Shown here piece by piece: positions 32,698 through 42,016 of a DNA stretch of 64,000 nt (positions are counted from its first letter, which is position 1; each line of letters opens with the position of its first letter). The notes beneath the pieces are model-generated. The model was not told the origin of the DNA. It saw nothing but the letters and a program-made list of their open reading frames with translations, and did not search any database. Source of the DNA: Xenococcaceae cyanobacterium MO_167.B27 (lineage in GTDB: Bacteria > Cyanobacteriota > Cyanobacteriia > Cyanobacteriales > Xenococcaceae); NCBI GenBank assembly GCA_030065935.1, contig JASJCP010000004.1, positions 1 to 64,000 of the forward strand, read 5' to 3'. The translations under genes and the position numbers were made by a program.

Positions 32698-32892
32698 AGA
32701 AACCTAGATGGAAGTCCTCTTGAGAGGACTTTTCTGTATCAGCCAAGAAATTGATTTCTTGGTGATGTATCGCACTGGTGCAAGATATGAGAAAAGAAAA
32801 GCGGGCGATCGCTATTCTTGAGAACAGTAGCAATCCCTCAATTTATTGAGGGAGGATGTCAAAACTGACAACTAACCACCAACGATTAACCA

Positions 32893-34131
32893 CTAACCAT
32901 TAACACAAGATGTAGGAGAAATAGTTACTTCCTCCATGTCTGCAATGACAGCATTTAGTAATCGCTCTCTCATATCGGGCATAACCGCTAAAGCCCTTGC
33001 CCAATCTGGGATTTGCGCCCCTGAAGGATTAGAAAAATATAATTCTCCAGCTTCGGTTATTACTTCTTCAAACAACTCAGTAATCACTTCTTCTTGATGA
33101 CGATCATAAGCTAACCGATTAAATCGCGCATCAACAAAATACTGACGAGTGTAATCTTGAGCTTCGCGACGAAATTTAACTCTTAAAGCATGAATTAAAT
33201 CTCGACTGATTATTACCTTTTCAGTTTCAGTGAGGGTTCGCAATATAGAACGTAGAATATCACGACACATCTTTCGCAATCCTTCTTGAGATGAAACTCC
33301 TACTACCTGATGTTTATGATCGAATACTCCCAAATCAATCTGAGCAATTCTTTTTTCGGCAATACTACGATACACTTCTGCTAATAAACCAATTTCCAAA
33401 CCCCAATTACCAGGAATACGAGTATTAAGGGCTAAGTCACTAGTAAGAGCAAATTCTCCTGAGAGAGGATAACGATAAGCAGTTAGGTAACGCAGGTATT
33501 GTCGATACCCAAAAATTTCTGTTAAAGCACTAAGAAGAGGGGTAACAAATAGTCTTACTACTCTTCCATTCATTTTTTGGGGATAATTGCCACTAAGACG
33601 AGCATAATAGGCTTTATTAAAAGCAATCCCAAATTCTTTTTCGAGGAGGGGATACAGTAACTTTAGAGGGTAAGACTTATCGTAGGTAATAATATCTGCA
33701 TCATGGAGAGCGATCGCCTCAGCTTCTAAAGAAGCAATCCCTAACCCTAACCATACAGCGCGACCTTTACCTTTAAAGGAAACTAAATCTAGACCGCGAT
33801 CGCGTAATTGTTGCAATAAACCGATTACTCGTCCACCATTTTCCCAGATCACATAAGTGGGTTGAGGTAGCACAGAAAAAAAGTGTACCGCTTTCTCGTA
33901 CTGTTCTTTTGTCTCAGCATATAAACAAATAACTACTTTTTTGATAAAGCTACAATCCTTAAGATGATGGCAAATATCAGTAAGTGCTGGTCGCTCTAAT
34001 TCTTCATATAAAGCGGGAATCAAGACTGCTGTAGGAGATTCTTCACTAAGTTTGATGATTTCTTCTTCTAATAAATCAATATTACAGCCAAAATCGTGGA
34101 TAGTTGTAATTAGCTCTTGCTTATATTCCAT
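32893..34131 (-). CDS. gpgS: Glucosyl-3-phosphoglycerate synthase-like glycosyltransferase (GT81)
   Basis: 412 aa from ATG 34131. The GT-A domain shows IPALYEELERPALTDI, the NGGR substrate loop, SFKGKGRAVWLGLGI and the metal-binding DxD in ALHDADIITYDK (D144, D146). The rest (TPLLSALTEIFGYRQYLRYL, YPLSGEFAL, NWGLEIGLLAEVY) matches cyanobacterial GpgS. It would transfer glucose from a nucleotide sugar to 3-phosphoglycerate, the first step to the compatible solute glucosylglycerate. The phosphatase gene is not adjacent. The last codons (VNG, stop) are written in a heptamer repeat, so the 3' end drifted into it. Confidence 0.85.
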   Translation of the reverse strand: MEYKQELITTIHDFGCNIDLLEEEIIKLSEESPTAVLIPALYEELERPALTDICHHLKDCSFIKKVVICLYAETKEQYEKAVHFFSVLPQPTYVIWENGGRVIGLLQQLRDRGLDLVSFKGKGRAVWLGLGIASLEAEAIALHDADIITYDKSYPLKLLYPLLEKEFGIAFNKAYYARLSGNYPQKMNGRVVRLFVTPLLSALTEIFGYRQYLRYLTAYRYPLSGEFALTSDLALNTRIPGNWGLEIGLLAEVYRSIAEKRIAQIDLGVFDHKHQVVGVSSQEGLRKMCRDILRSILRTLTETEKVIISRDLIHALRVKFRREAQDYTRQYFVDARFNRLAYDRHQEEVITELFEEVITEAGELYFSNPSGAQIPDWARALAVMPDMRERLLNAVIADMEEVTISPTSCVNG

Positions 34132-34191
34132 GGTATATTGCAATACTTCTTCTTATTCTACAAATTATGCAATAAAACTTTAATATTTGAA

Positions 34192-34869
34192 GTGGATTGG
34201 GATACAAAATTATCTTACAAAACTTTATTAATTCCTACTTCTGTTGGAGAAAATGCGGAGTTTCCTGACTATTTTACCTTTACCGTTCCTGAAGGGCTGG
34301 TTCTGAAAGAAATTGCTCTTAATTCTTGGACAGCTTCTCCTACATTTGAAGACATTGCTTTTTTTGCTGTACAAGAGGGTACTCAATTTGACTTTGTTTT
34401 TCCTAATGAAAACCAAGAAAACCCTGCTGATACGCTATTAGGCTGGTCACATTTGCGTAACACACAAGTAGGAGACTCAGACAAAATTCTCTTAGAAATG
34501 TCACGCTCTAACACCAATTCTTTAGATAATGGGATAGACGACATATATCAAGCTGAAGCTGATAACAATCCCTATTCTGAGATTGAGGAACTAACTCCAG
34601 AAGAACAAGAAACATTGACCCAGAATTTACGCAATCTGTCTAGTCGTTGGGCTTCTGGTGCGGATGGATTTTCTCTTCCCCTAGAATCTGGAGACTATTA
34701 TTTTTGGTTACGCCAAGGGTCGCCCATACTTATTGAAGTAGATTTAGATTTTAAGACTGCTTCCACTTCCGTTACTGAACCTGTTGGGACTCCCAAACCC
34801 TTTTCTATTTTTAGTCTAGCTACAACTGTTGGCTTAGGAATCCTGATTACAAAGCAAAGAAGCAAATAG
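34192..34869 (+). CDS. PEP-CTERM-like surface protein, N-terminus uncertain
   Basis: The open frame covers 34117-34869. The body (LIPTSVGENAEFPDYFTFTV, SHLRNTQVGDSDKILLEMS, SSRWASGADGFSLPLESGDY YFWLRQG) is a beta-rich domain of cyanobacterial secreted proteins. The end, TEPVGTPKPFSIFSLATTVG, then LGILITKQRSK, is a degenerate PEP-CTERM signal (Pro motif, TM, basic tail) for exosortase sorting. No signal peptide or ATG is found: the only starts are GTG 34192 and a TTG inside gpgS. It may have lost its N-terminal signal and be a pseudogene. Confidence 0.6.
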   Translation: MDWDTKLSYKTLLIPTSVGENAEFPDYFTFTVPEGLVLKEIALNSWTASPTFEDIAFFAVQEGTQFDFVFPNENQENPADTLLGWSHLRNTQVGDSDKILLEMSRSNTNSLDNGIDDIYQAEADNNPYSEIEELTPEEQETLTQNLRNLSSRWASGADGFSLPLESGDYYFWLRQGSPILIEVDLDFKTASTSVTEPVGTPKPFSIFSLATTVGLGILITKQRSK

Positions 34870-34905
34870 TAGCTTGTTTCGACTAAATATTAATATCTGT
34901 CTCAT

Positions 34906-34939
34906 ACATCTATTTACTAATCTAAGTAGATGTTTTTTT
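34906..34939 (+). terminator. Rho-independent terminator after the PEP-CTERM gene
   Basis: ACATCTA (34906-34912), 14 nt, TAGATGT (34927-34933) and a run of T to 34939. It lies 37 bp past the stop codon. Confidence 0.7.
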
Positions 34940-35152
34940 ATTGAATACGGGGTCGCACTGCTTCTGTCTTCTCATCAAAACCAGTAAGTTGCTTACCTTT
35001 AACTCAGGTTAATTTGATCCATGAATCATAGTTAATGTTGTTGCTTATTCTCTAGTTATTCCCGATTCTCTTTTTTATATAAACAGAGAAAGTTGCATAT
35101 TTTATTGTGACTCAATCCTATAAACAATCAGCAAGATAAAAGGAGAAAAAAA

Positions 35153-35299
35153 ATGATTTGTCATCAAAAGCAATTAGTAAGCAAAAAATCGCTCCCAGAA
35201 AATAATCAGTTAGCTACAACCAAGAGAAAACAAATCGTAGCTCGTTGGAAAAAAATAGACGGGAAGTTAGTTTGTCAATGGTTTAGTTCCGAAATATGA
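35153..35299 (+). CDS. Small conserved-type protein, 48 aa
   Basis: MICHQKQLVSKKSLPENNQL followed by ATTKRKQIVARWKKIDGKLV and CQWFSSEI. A good Shine-Dalgarno (AAAGGAG, 35140-35146) precedes the ATG. The RKQIVARWKKIDGKLVCQW core resembles small cyanobacterial proteins of unknown role. Its stop overlaps the next start (ATGA at 35296), so both are translated from one mRNA. Confidence 0.7.
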   Translation: MICHQKQLVSKKSLPENNQLATTKRKQIVARWKKIDGKLVCQWFSSEI

Positions 35300-35481
35300 T
35301 TAATCCCTTGCTGAAAAGTGCAATGAGATTTTCTGAAAAATATAGTGAGTTCAAATGGGAAATCTGGCTCTCCCCTACCTGTGCTGATCATAAAATCTTA
35401 TATTTAGTGACTGTTGAGTTAGATAGAAAAACTTATTACTTGCATCGTAGCGTTGAAGATTCAGTTTTCAAATTGGGTTAA
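35296..35481 (+). CDS. Small hypothetical protein, 61 aa
   Basis: Begins at the ATGA overlap with the preceding small gene. Sequence pattern: MRFSEKYSEFKWEIWLSPTC, then KILYLVTVELDRKTYYLHRS, a likely strand pair. No family recognised. Translational coupling to the 48-aa gene is the main support for it being real. Confidence 0.6.
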   Translation: MINPLLKSAMRFSEKYSEFKWEIWLSPTCADHKILYLVTVELDRKTYYLHRSVEDSVFKLG

Positions 35482-35576
35482 GACAATATCACGGTATTAC
35501 CTATCGGAGCTAACTTAAACCTTAAACAAACGAACTGTAGTATCGCTCTTTTTTTTATGCTGAAGTAAAAATCATC

Positions 35577-35885
35577 ATGTCACAATCAAAACCAAAACTA
35601 TCAAATCCAGGTTCAGATGAGTGTTTATACAATCTGATTAATTCTAGATCCATAAACCATAACGTAGAAGCAACAATGCTTCAAGAAGCTTTTGCTACTC
35701 GAATAGACAAAGAAGCTAATCCCAAGTGCAATCCAATCATCCGATTAGAAATAATCATTAATTTGATCTTGATTGGGGCAGCTATTCTAGTTCAATTGAC
35801 TCATAATACTTGCATAAATAATTCTGAGCTAGATTTGCAGAGAGTAGGAATCAAGCACGAAATTAAGGAGACTCAAAATCAATAA
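35577..35885 (+). CDS. Hypothetical protein with one TM helix
   Basis: 102 aa. Polar first half, then one hydrophobic helix near residues 60-80 (LEIIINLILIGAAILVQLTH) and a short charged tail. No family recognised. It lies between the two small genes and the sulfurtransferase, all on the plus strand. Confidence 0.5.
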   Translation: MSQSKPKLSNPGSDECLYNLINSRSINHNVEATMLQEAFATRIDKEANPKCNPIIRLEIIINLILIGAAILVQLTHNTCINNSELDLQRVGIKHEIKETQNQ

Positions 35886-35932
35886 AGAGTTGGTAAACTA
35901 AACTCTATAAGATTGGGTTCTTTTTAAGATAA

Positions 35933-36766
35933 ATGATGAACAACTATATTGTTTCTGCTGAGTGGCTGAAAGAACATTTAGAAGATGCAGATCCGATTGT
36001 TATAGACTCCCGCTTTAGTCTGCAAGACCCCAGTCTAGGTAGAAAGCAATACGAAGAACAGCATATTCCAGGTGCATACTATTTTGATTTAAACACAGAC
36101 TTATCAAGCACCCCTCAAAAACATGGTGGGAGACATCCCTTACCCAATATTTCGGAATTTGTAACTAAATTATCAGCTATTGGAGTACAATCTGATAATC
36201 CTAGTTTGATTGTTGCTTACGATAATTCCCGTTTGGCTTTTGCTTCCCGTTTCTGGTGGTTGATGCGCTTTTTAGGTCATGAGGGAGTAGTATTGTTAGA
36301 TGGTGGTTTCGATGCTTGGAAGCAAAAAGGCTATCCTGTAACTTCGGTTTTACCAGTAGCTTCATCAGGTAATTTTGTGCCGAATCCCAACTATGATTGG
36401 ATTGTGGATATAGAAGCAGTGAAAGAGCGCAAAGATTTACCAGGAGTAGTATTAGTTGATTCGAGAGCAAGAGAACGGTATCTTGGGGAGATAGAACCTA
36501 TAGACCCCATTGCTGGACATATTCCTGGTGCTATTAATTATCCTTGGCAAGAAGTAACAGATGCTAAAGGTAACATTCAACAGGTTGAATATCAGCAAAA
36601 TCGCTGGAAAAATCTGGAAAACTCGGAAGAAATTATAGTATATTGCGGTTCAGGGGTAACAGCTTGTGTTAATTTGCTTTCTCTGACAATAGCTGGAATA
36701 GATACTACTAAACTTTATGCTGGTAGTTGGAGTGACTGGTGTTCGTATCAAAAGGATGAGGAATGA
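35933..36766 (+). CDS. Rhodanese-type sulfurtransferase (thiosulfate/3-mercaptopyruvate)
   Basis: 277 aa, two rhodanese domains. The N-terminal domain (IVSAEWLKEHLEDADPIVID, RKQYEEQHIPGAYYFDL) is inactive; the C-terminal domain carries the active loop YCGSGVTAC with the catalytic Cys near residue 236. CGSGVT is the form seen in mercaptopyruvate/thiosulfate sulfurtransferases. It transfers sulfane sulfur to thiol acceptors or cyanide. Complete length for the SseA group. Confidence 0.93.
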   Translation: MMNNYIVSAEWLKEHLEDADPIVIDSRFSLQDPSLGRKQYEEQHIPGAYYFDLNTDLSSTPQKHGGRHPLPNISEFVTKLSAIGVQSDNPSLIVAYDNSRLAFASRFWWLMRFLGHEGVVLLDGGFDAWKQKGYPVTSVLPVASSGNFVPNPNYDWIVDIEAVKERKDLPGVVLVDSRARERYLGEIEPIDPIAGHIPGAINYPWQEVTDAKGNIQQVEYQQNRWKNLENSEEIIVYCGSGVTACVNLLSLTIAGIDTTKLYAGSWSDWCSYQKDEE

Positions 36767-36787
36767 AGAATGAGGCGTGGTCTGACG

Positions 36788-36948
36788 ATCTTGCACCTCC
36801 AAGCTATACCTCCTAAAACTCAAGTTTCGCCGCTTATATAATAAGTCTATTAAAATAGACTATAACTTTTATGAAAACTAGATAAGAGTCCTCTTGAGAG
36901 GACTTTTCTGTAAAGCGCCAAGAAATAAATTTCTTGGTGATTTATCGC
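36788..36948 (+). repeat. IS-derived repeat family, copy B (short form)
   Basis: Begins ATCTTGCACCTCCAAGC, then AAACTCAAGTTT, GTCTATTAAAATAGAC, CTAGATAAGAGTCCTCTTGA, and the hairpin CCAAGAAAT..ATTTCTTGG, ending TATCGC. It is element A with the middle missing, a MITE-like internal deletion. A heptamer tract (AATACTG) follows. Confidence 0.75.
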
Positions 36949-36992
36949 TGAATACTGAATACTGAATACTGGTAACTGATGACTGATTACTG

Positions 36993-38510
36993 ATGACTGA
37001 TAAGGGTAAGGTTTATTTAGTTGGTGCTGGAGTTGGAGACATTGCTTATCTGACTATTAGAGGAAAGGAGTTATTAACCTCTGCTGAAGTCTTGATTTAT
37101 GATGCTTTGGTTGATGCTCAACTTCTAAATTTAACACCCCCAGACTGTTTAAAACTGGATGTGGGAAAACGGGGAGGAAAAGCCAGTACACCTCAAGATA
37201 AAATCAATCAACTATTAGTATCCTATTGCTTACAAGGAAAACAAGTAGTTAGGCTAAAAAGTGGCGACCCTTTGATTTTTGGACGTGCTATTGAGGAAAT
37301 ATCAGCTTTACAAGCAGCAGATTGTAATTTTGAATTAGTACCTGGGATTTCTTCGGTTTTAGCTGCACCTTTACTAGCCAATATCCCTTTAACAGATCGG
37401 GAATTAAGTAGTTGTTTTGCTGTTTGTAGTGGTCATCAACCAGAGTTACTCAATTGGAAAGCTTTAGCAGCGATAGATACTCTAGTGATTTTGATGGGTA
37501 CTCGCACTTTACCAGAGATTGTTACTCGATTATTACAGTTCGGTAAAGAGGACAATGAACCAGTTGCAATTATTCGTAACTGTTCCCAAATAGGACAAGA
37601 GATTTTTTGGGGTACGTTAACCGATATAGTAAAAAAAACTGAGGGTATCTCTCTATCTCCAGCCGTTATTATTATAGGTAAAGTTGTGGCGTATAGCGAT
37701 CGCATAAAACAAAAAATTTCTCTTCCCCTAGCCGATAAAAGAATTTTAGTAACTCGCGCTGCGGAACAATCTAGCAAGTTTACCACTCTATTACAACAAC
37801 AAGGTGCAACAGCGATCGAAATGCCAGCTTTAGTCATAACTCCTCCTTCTAGTTGGATAGACTTAGATCGAGAGATAGAAAATATTGCTAGTTTTGACTG
37901 GTTGATTCTGACTTCTGCTAATGGGGTAAATTATTTCTTAGAAAGATTAAAAACTTTAGGCAAAGATATCCGTGCTTTAGCAGGGGTTAAAATTGCAGTA
38001 GTAGGCAAGAAAACTGCTGCAACTCTGGAAAAATACAGCCTCAAACCTGACTTTATCCCCCCTAACTTCGTAGCTGACTCTTTAGTAGAAGCTTTCCCCG
38101 AAACCCTACCAGGAAAGAAAATCTTATTTCCCCGTGTGGAAACAGGAGGAAGAGAGATACTGGTTAAAGAATTAACTTCTGGTGGTGCAAACTTAGTAGA
38201 AGTTGCTGCTTATCAATCTCGCTGTCCCGATAAAATGGATAGTAGCGTATGGCAAAGATTACAACAACAACAAATAGATGTTATTACTTTTGCTAGTTCT
38301 AAAACCGTCAGCAATTTTGTTCAGCTAGTAGAGCAAGAATTAGCTACAGATAATAATATTCAAGATATCTTAAATCAAGTCGCCCTCGCCTCCATTGGTC
38401 CTCAAACCTCTAAAACTTGTTACGAATTATTAAAAAGAGTCGATATCGAAGCTACTGAATATACTTTAGAAGGATTAACAGACGCGATCGTTCAGTATTT
38501 TGGTAATTAG
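36993..38510 (+). CDS. cobA-hemD: Fused uroporphyrinogen-III C-methyltransferase / uroporphyrinogen-III synthase
   Basis: 505 aa. Residues 1-240: SAM-dependent SUMT (CobA) with VYLVGAGVGDIAYLTIRGKE, VRLKSGDPLIFGR and VPGISSVLAAPLLANIPLT. Residues about 248-505: HemD, with ILVTRAAEQSSKFTTLLQQQ, FDWLILTSANGVNYFLERL and DVITFASSKTVSNF. HemD closes the tetrapyrrole ring with inversion of ring D; CobA methylates the product to precorrin-2 for sirohaem and cobalamin. Fusion lets the product pass directly to methylation. The ATG is inside a heptamer tract (ACTGATG). Confidence 0.93.
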   Translation: MTDKGKVYLVGAGVGDIAYLTIRGKELLTSAEVLIYDALVDAQLLNLTPPDCLKLDVGKRGGKASTPQDKINQLLVSYCLQGKQVVRLKSGDPLIFGRAIEEISALQAADCNFELVPGISSVLAAPLLANIPLTDRELSSCFAVCSGHQPELLNWKALAAIDTLVILMGTRTLPEIVTRLLQFGKEDNEPVAIIRNCSQIGQEIFWGTLTDIVKKTEGISLSPAVIIIGKVVAYSDRIKQKISLPLADKRILVTRAAEQSSKFTTLLQQQGATAIEMPALVITPPSSWIDLDREIENIASFDWLILTSANGVNYFLERLKTLGKDIRALAGVKIAVVGKKTAATLEKYSLKPDFIPPNFVADSLVEAFPETLPGKKILFPRVETGGREILVKELTSGGANLVEVAAYQSRCPDKMDSSVWQRLQQQQIDVITFASSKTVSNFVQLVEQELATDNNIQDILNQVALASIGPQTSKTCYELLKRVDIEATEYTLEGLTDAIVQYFGN

Positions 38511-38597
38511 TTAAAACACAAAATAAAAGATAATTTTTTACCTAATAAGTAACTAGTTGAATTATAAAATGAGGAAAATTTTAACTACTTTTTCCTC

Positions 38598-41500
38598 ATG
38601 AAACTAGTATACTGCTCATTTCTCGGTCTATTATTCGTAGGAGCATTAATCTCACCAGCTTCGGCACAAATTACTACTGATGGCAGTACCAATACCACTT
38701 TAACTACCACTGATAATGGGTTAAGAATAGATGATGGAGAACGCGCTGGCGGTAATTTATTTCACAGCTTTGGAGAGTTTTCTGTACAAAATGGTAGTGA
38801 AGCTTTCTTTAACAATGCTAGTGATATAGTTAATATCTTTTCTCGTGTCACAGGTGGGAATATTTCCAATATTGACGGATTGATTCGTGCTAATGGTGCA
38901 GCCAACTTATTTTTAATTAATCCGCACGGAATTATTTTTGGTGAAAGTGCTAGTCTGCAAATTGGTGGTTCGTTTTATGGAAGTACCGCAGATAGTATCT
39001 TATTTCCTGATGGTGTAGAATTTAGTGCGACAAATATCCAAAGACCGATCTTAACGATTAATGCTCCGATTGGTTTAAATCTTCGGGATAATCCAGGGGA
39101 GATAGTAAATCGTTCATTTGCTATAAATAGCGCGGGTGATGATTTCGTCGGTTTAGAAGTAGCACCAGGAAACACCCTGGGTTTAGTAGGTGGGAATATT
39201 AACTTTGAATCTGGTCAGGCTACAGCAAATGGTGGCAACATCGAGCTAGGTACTTTATCGGATGCAGGAACAGTTACTTTTAATGATGATGGTAGTTTAA
39301 GCTTTCCTGAAGATGTAGCAAGAGCGGATATCATCCTCAGTAATTTTGCTGATATAGACGTTACGGGTACAGGTGGTGGAAGTATCACCATTAATGGTCG
39401 CAATGTAAGTCTTTCTGCTGGAGACTTTGGGGGTAGTGTGATAAGAGCAGGAATAACAGCAGATTCAACTTCAGCAGAAGCCAAAGCTGGTGATATTACC
39501 ATTAATGCTACTGACAATATAACTGTCGATCAGAGTTTTATTTTCAATGACGTTGAACTAAATGGAGTGGGGAATGCAGGGAATATCACCATTGATACTA
39601 CTAACCTAACTCTCACCAATGTTGCGATAATTAATAGTAGTACCTTTGGTGAAGGTAATGGAGGGACTCTCACTATTAATGCTAGCGAGACTATTTCTGT
39701 AGATAATAGTTCGATTAGCAGTAGCGTTCAACCAAATGCAATAGGTAATGCAGGAGCAGTCAGCATTGACACCAATAACCTAACTCTCACCAATGTGGGG
39801 GAAATTGGTAGTACTACCTTTGGTGAAGGAAATGCAGGAGCAGTCAGCATTGACACCAATAACCTAACTCTCACCAATGGGGCAGTAATTAATAGTAGTA
39901 CCTTTGGTGAAGGTAATGCAGATACTATCACCATTAGTGCAAATGATACTATTTCTTTGTCTGGAGTGGACAGTTTTGGATTTGGTAGTATAATCACCAG
40001 TACCGTTGGACCAAATGCAGTAGGAAATGCAGGAGAAGTAAGAATTGACACCAATAACCTAACTCTCGCCAATGGGGCAGCAATTAGTAGTAGAATCTTT
40101 GGTGAAGGTAATGCAGATACTATCACCATTAGTGCAAATGATACTATTTCTTTGTCTGGAGTGGACAGTTTTGGATTTGGTAGTATAATTAACAGTACAG
40201 TTGAACCAAATGTAGTAGGAAATGCAGGAGAAGTAAGAATTGACACCAATAACCTAACTCTCACTAATGGGGCAGTAATTAGTAGTAGTACCTCTGGAAC
40301 AGGAGATGCAGGGACTCTAACTATTAATGCTAGCGAGACTATTTCTGTGGATAATAGTCTGATCAGCAGTAGCGTTCAACCAAATGCAGTAGGAAATGCA
40401 GGAGTACTTAGCATTGAAACTACTAACCTAACTCTCACCAATAGGGGGGAAATTAGTAGTAGTACCTTTAGCGAAGGTAATGCAGGGACTCTAACTATTA
40501 ATGCTGCTGATACTATTTTTGTGGATAATAGTTCAATTGGCAATAGCGTTCAAGCAAATGCAATAGGAAATGCAGGAGTAGTTAGCATTGAAACCACTAA
40601 TCTAACTCTCACCAATAGGGGGCAAATTCTTAGTAGCACTTTTGGAACAGGAAATGCCGGAACTGTCAACATTAATGCTGCTGATACTATTTCTTTGTCT
40701 GGAGAAGGTGATGATGGTTTTCCTACTCTGATCACCAGTACTGTTAACCCAAATGCAATAGGAAATGCAGGAGCAGTCAGCATTGAAACCACTAATCTAA
40801 ATCTGACCAATGGGGGGCAAATTAGGAGTAGCACTTTTGGGACAGGAAATGCCGGGACTGTCACCATTAATAGTGCTGATACTATTTCTGTGGATAATAG
40901 TGCGATCTCCAGTCAGTTTGAACGAGATGCAGTAGGAAATCCAGGAAATGTAACAATTAACACCACTAACCTAAATCTCACCAATAGGGGGCAAATTAGT
41001 ACTGCCACTTTTGGAACAGGAAATGCCGGGATTGTCACCATTAATGCTGCTGATACTATTTCTGTGGATAATAGTGTGATCGGCAGTACTGTTCAACCAG
41101 ATGCAGTAGGAAATGCAGGAGATGTGACGATTAACACCAATGATCTTTCCCTTACTAATGGAGCATTTGTAAGTAGTAGCAATTTCAATCAGGGAGAATC
41201 TGGAAATGTCAAAATTAATGCTGATTCTGTGCTGTTAGAAAATGGGCAAATTACTGCGACTACCGCATCAGGTGTAGAAAGGGGAAATATAATTCTTCAA
41301 ATCGCCGAGTTTCTCACTTTAGAACAAGACAGCTTAATTTCAGCCCGAGCAATAGAAGACGCTATTGGTGGCAATATCGATATTAATGCTGAGTTTATTA
41401 TCGCTTTTCCTAGCAGTGGTAATGGTAACGACATTGTCGCTAGTGCAGAACAAGGAAACGGAGGAGATATTACTATCACAGCACAAGCTCTTTTAGGTAT

Positions 41501-41990
41501 TGAAGAAGGTACAAATATACCAGGAAACGGGAGTAACGATATTGATGCTAGTTCACAGTTTGGTCAGAGTGGCAGTGTAACTTTTAATGTTCCTGATACT
41601 AACAATTTTCAAGAGACTGGCGAATTATCTAGTAATGTCCTTTCAGCAGAATCAGTATCAGAAGAGGCTTGTGCTGCTACTGGACAATCAGGATTAATTC
41701 TAAAAGGAAAAGGAGGAGTACCACCAGCACCCAATTTACCTTTAAGTAGTCAACTACTACTTGTTGATGGCAAACCAATTACACCTAACTTTTCTCAGTT
41801 AAATAATCAGCAAGCACCTCAGAATAATAGGTTTCAACTTCAACCAATTAAAACATCTGTTGGGGATATATATCCAGCTAGGGGAGTCATTAAAACTGAA
41901 GATGGGAGAGTGATTTTGACTGCTTATCCCACTAACAATATTGCTACTCGTACTCCAGAAGATGCAGTGAATTGTCATCAAGTACAATAG
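38598..41990 (+). CDS. TpsA-type filamentous haemagglutinin N-domain protein
   Basis: 1130 aa exoprotein of two-partner secretion. Signal peptide 1-23 (LLFVGALISPASA). The TPS domain follows: SFGEFSVQNGSEAFFNN, IFSRVTGGNISNIDGLIRAN, GAANLFLINPHGIIFGESAS (the NPNGI-like motif reads NPHGI). Residues about 330-860 are degenerate repeats (VSIDTNNLTLTNGA..., SSTFGEGNA, ISVDNS), expected to form a beta-helix. The C-terminal 90 residues hold a Cys (SEEACAATGQSG) and a Pro/Gln-rich region as in cyanobacterial members. No TpsB transporter gene is in the window. Repeat DNA at 39907-40200 is duplicated almost exactly. Confidence 0.93.
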   Translation: MKLVYCSFLGLLFVGALISPASAQITTDGSTNTTLTTTDNGLRIDDGERAGGNLFHSFGEFSVQNGSEAFFNNASDIVNIFSRVTGGNISNIDGLIRANGAANLFLINPHGIIFGESASLQIGGSFYGSTADSILFPDGVEFSATNIQRPILTINAPIGLNLRDNPGEIVNRSFAINSAGDDFVGLEVAPGNTLGLVGGNINFESGQATANGGNIELGTLSDAGTVTFNDDGSLSFPEDVARADIILSNFADIDVTGTGGGSITINGRNVSLSAGDFGGSVIRAGITADSTSAEAKAGDITINATDNITVDQSFIFNDVELNGVGNAGNITIDTTNLTLTNVAIINSSTFGEGNGGTLTINASETISVDNSSISSSVQPNAIGNAGAVSIDTNNLTLTNVGEIGSTTFGEGNAGAVSIDTNNLTLTNGAVINSSTFGEGNADTITISANDTISLSGVDSFGFGSIITSTVGPNAVGNAGEVRIDTNNLTLANGAAISSRIFGEGNADTITISANDTISLSGVDSFGFGSIINSTVEPNVVGNAGEVRIDTNNLTLTNGAVISSSTSGTGDAGTLTINASETISVDNSLISSSVQPNAVGNAGVLSIETTNLTLTNRGEISSSTFSEGNAGTLTINAADTIFVDNSSIGNSVQANAIGNAGVVSIETTNLTLTNRGQILSSTFGTGNAGTVNINAADTISLSGEGDDGFPTLITSTVNPNAIGNAGAVSIETTNLNLTNGGQIRSSTFGTGNAGTVTINSADTISVDNSAISSQFERDAVGNPGNVTINTTNLNLTNRGQISTATFGTGNAGIVTINAADTISVDNSVIGSTVQPDAVGNAGDVTINTNDLSLTNGAFVSSSNFNQGESGNVKINADSVLLENGQITATTASGVERGNIILQIAEFLTLEQDSLISARAIEDAIGGNIDINAEFIIAFPSSGNGNDIVASAEQGNGGDITITAQALLGIEEGTNIPGNGSNDIDASSQFGQSGSVTFNVPDTNNFQETGELSSNVLSAESVSEEACAATGQSGLILKGKGGVPPAPNLPLSSQLLLVDGKPITPNFSQLNNQQAPQNNRFQLQPIKTSVGDIYPARGVIKTEDGRVILTAYPTNNIATRTPEDAVNCHQVQ

Positions 41991-42016
41991 CGATGACTGA
42001 TTCAAAGGTTATAGTA

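Larger units (their letters stand above)
32080..32790. mobile_element. Decayed IS-derived element, family copy A
   Basis: Bounded by a perfect 14-bp inverted repeat, TCATATCTTGCACC (32080-32093) and GGTGCAAGATATGA (32777-32790). The left 90 bp (GAAACTCAAGTTT, CTATTAAAAT.GACTACAAAT) and right 80 bp (CTCTTGAGAGGACTTTTCTG, CCAAGAAAT..ATTTCTTGG) recur together as shorter copies at 36788-36948 and 42017-42218. The inner part holds a long hairpin (32408-32486) and a piece resembling a tnpB tail with an IS605-type right-end hairpin (32500-32697). It looks like the larger source of the two short copies. No intact ORF. Confidence 0.6.

Noticed and set aside
39215-40867. Several minus-strand open frames in the TpsA gene
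   Set aside because: Antisense shadows of the repeated plus-strand coding sequence, with no start signals or family match.
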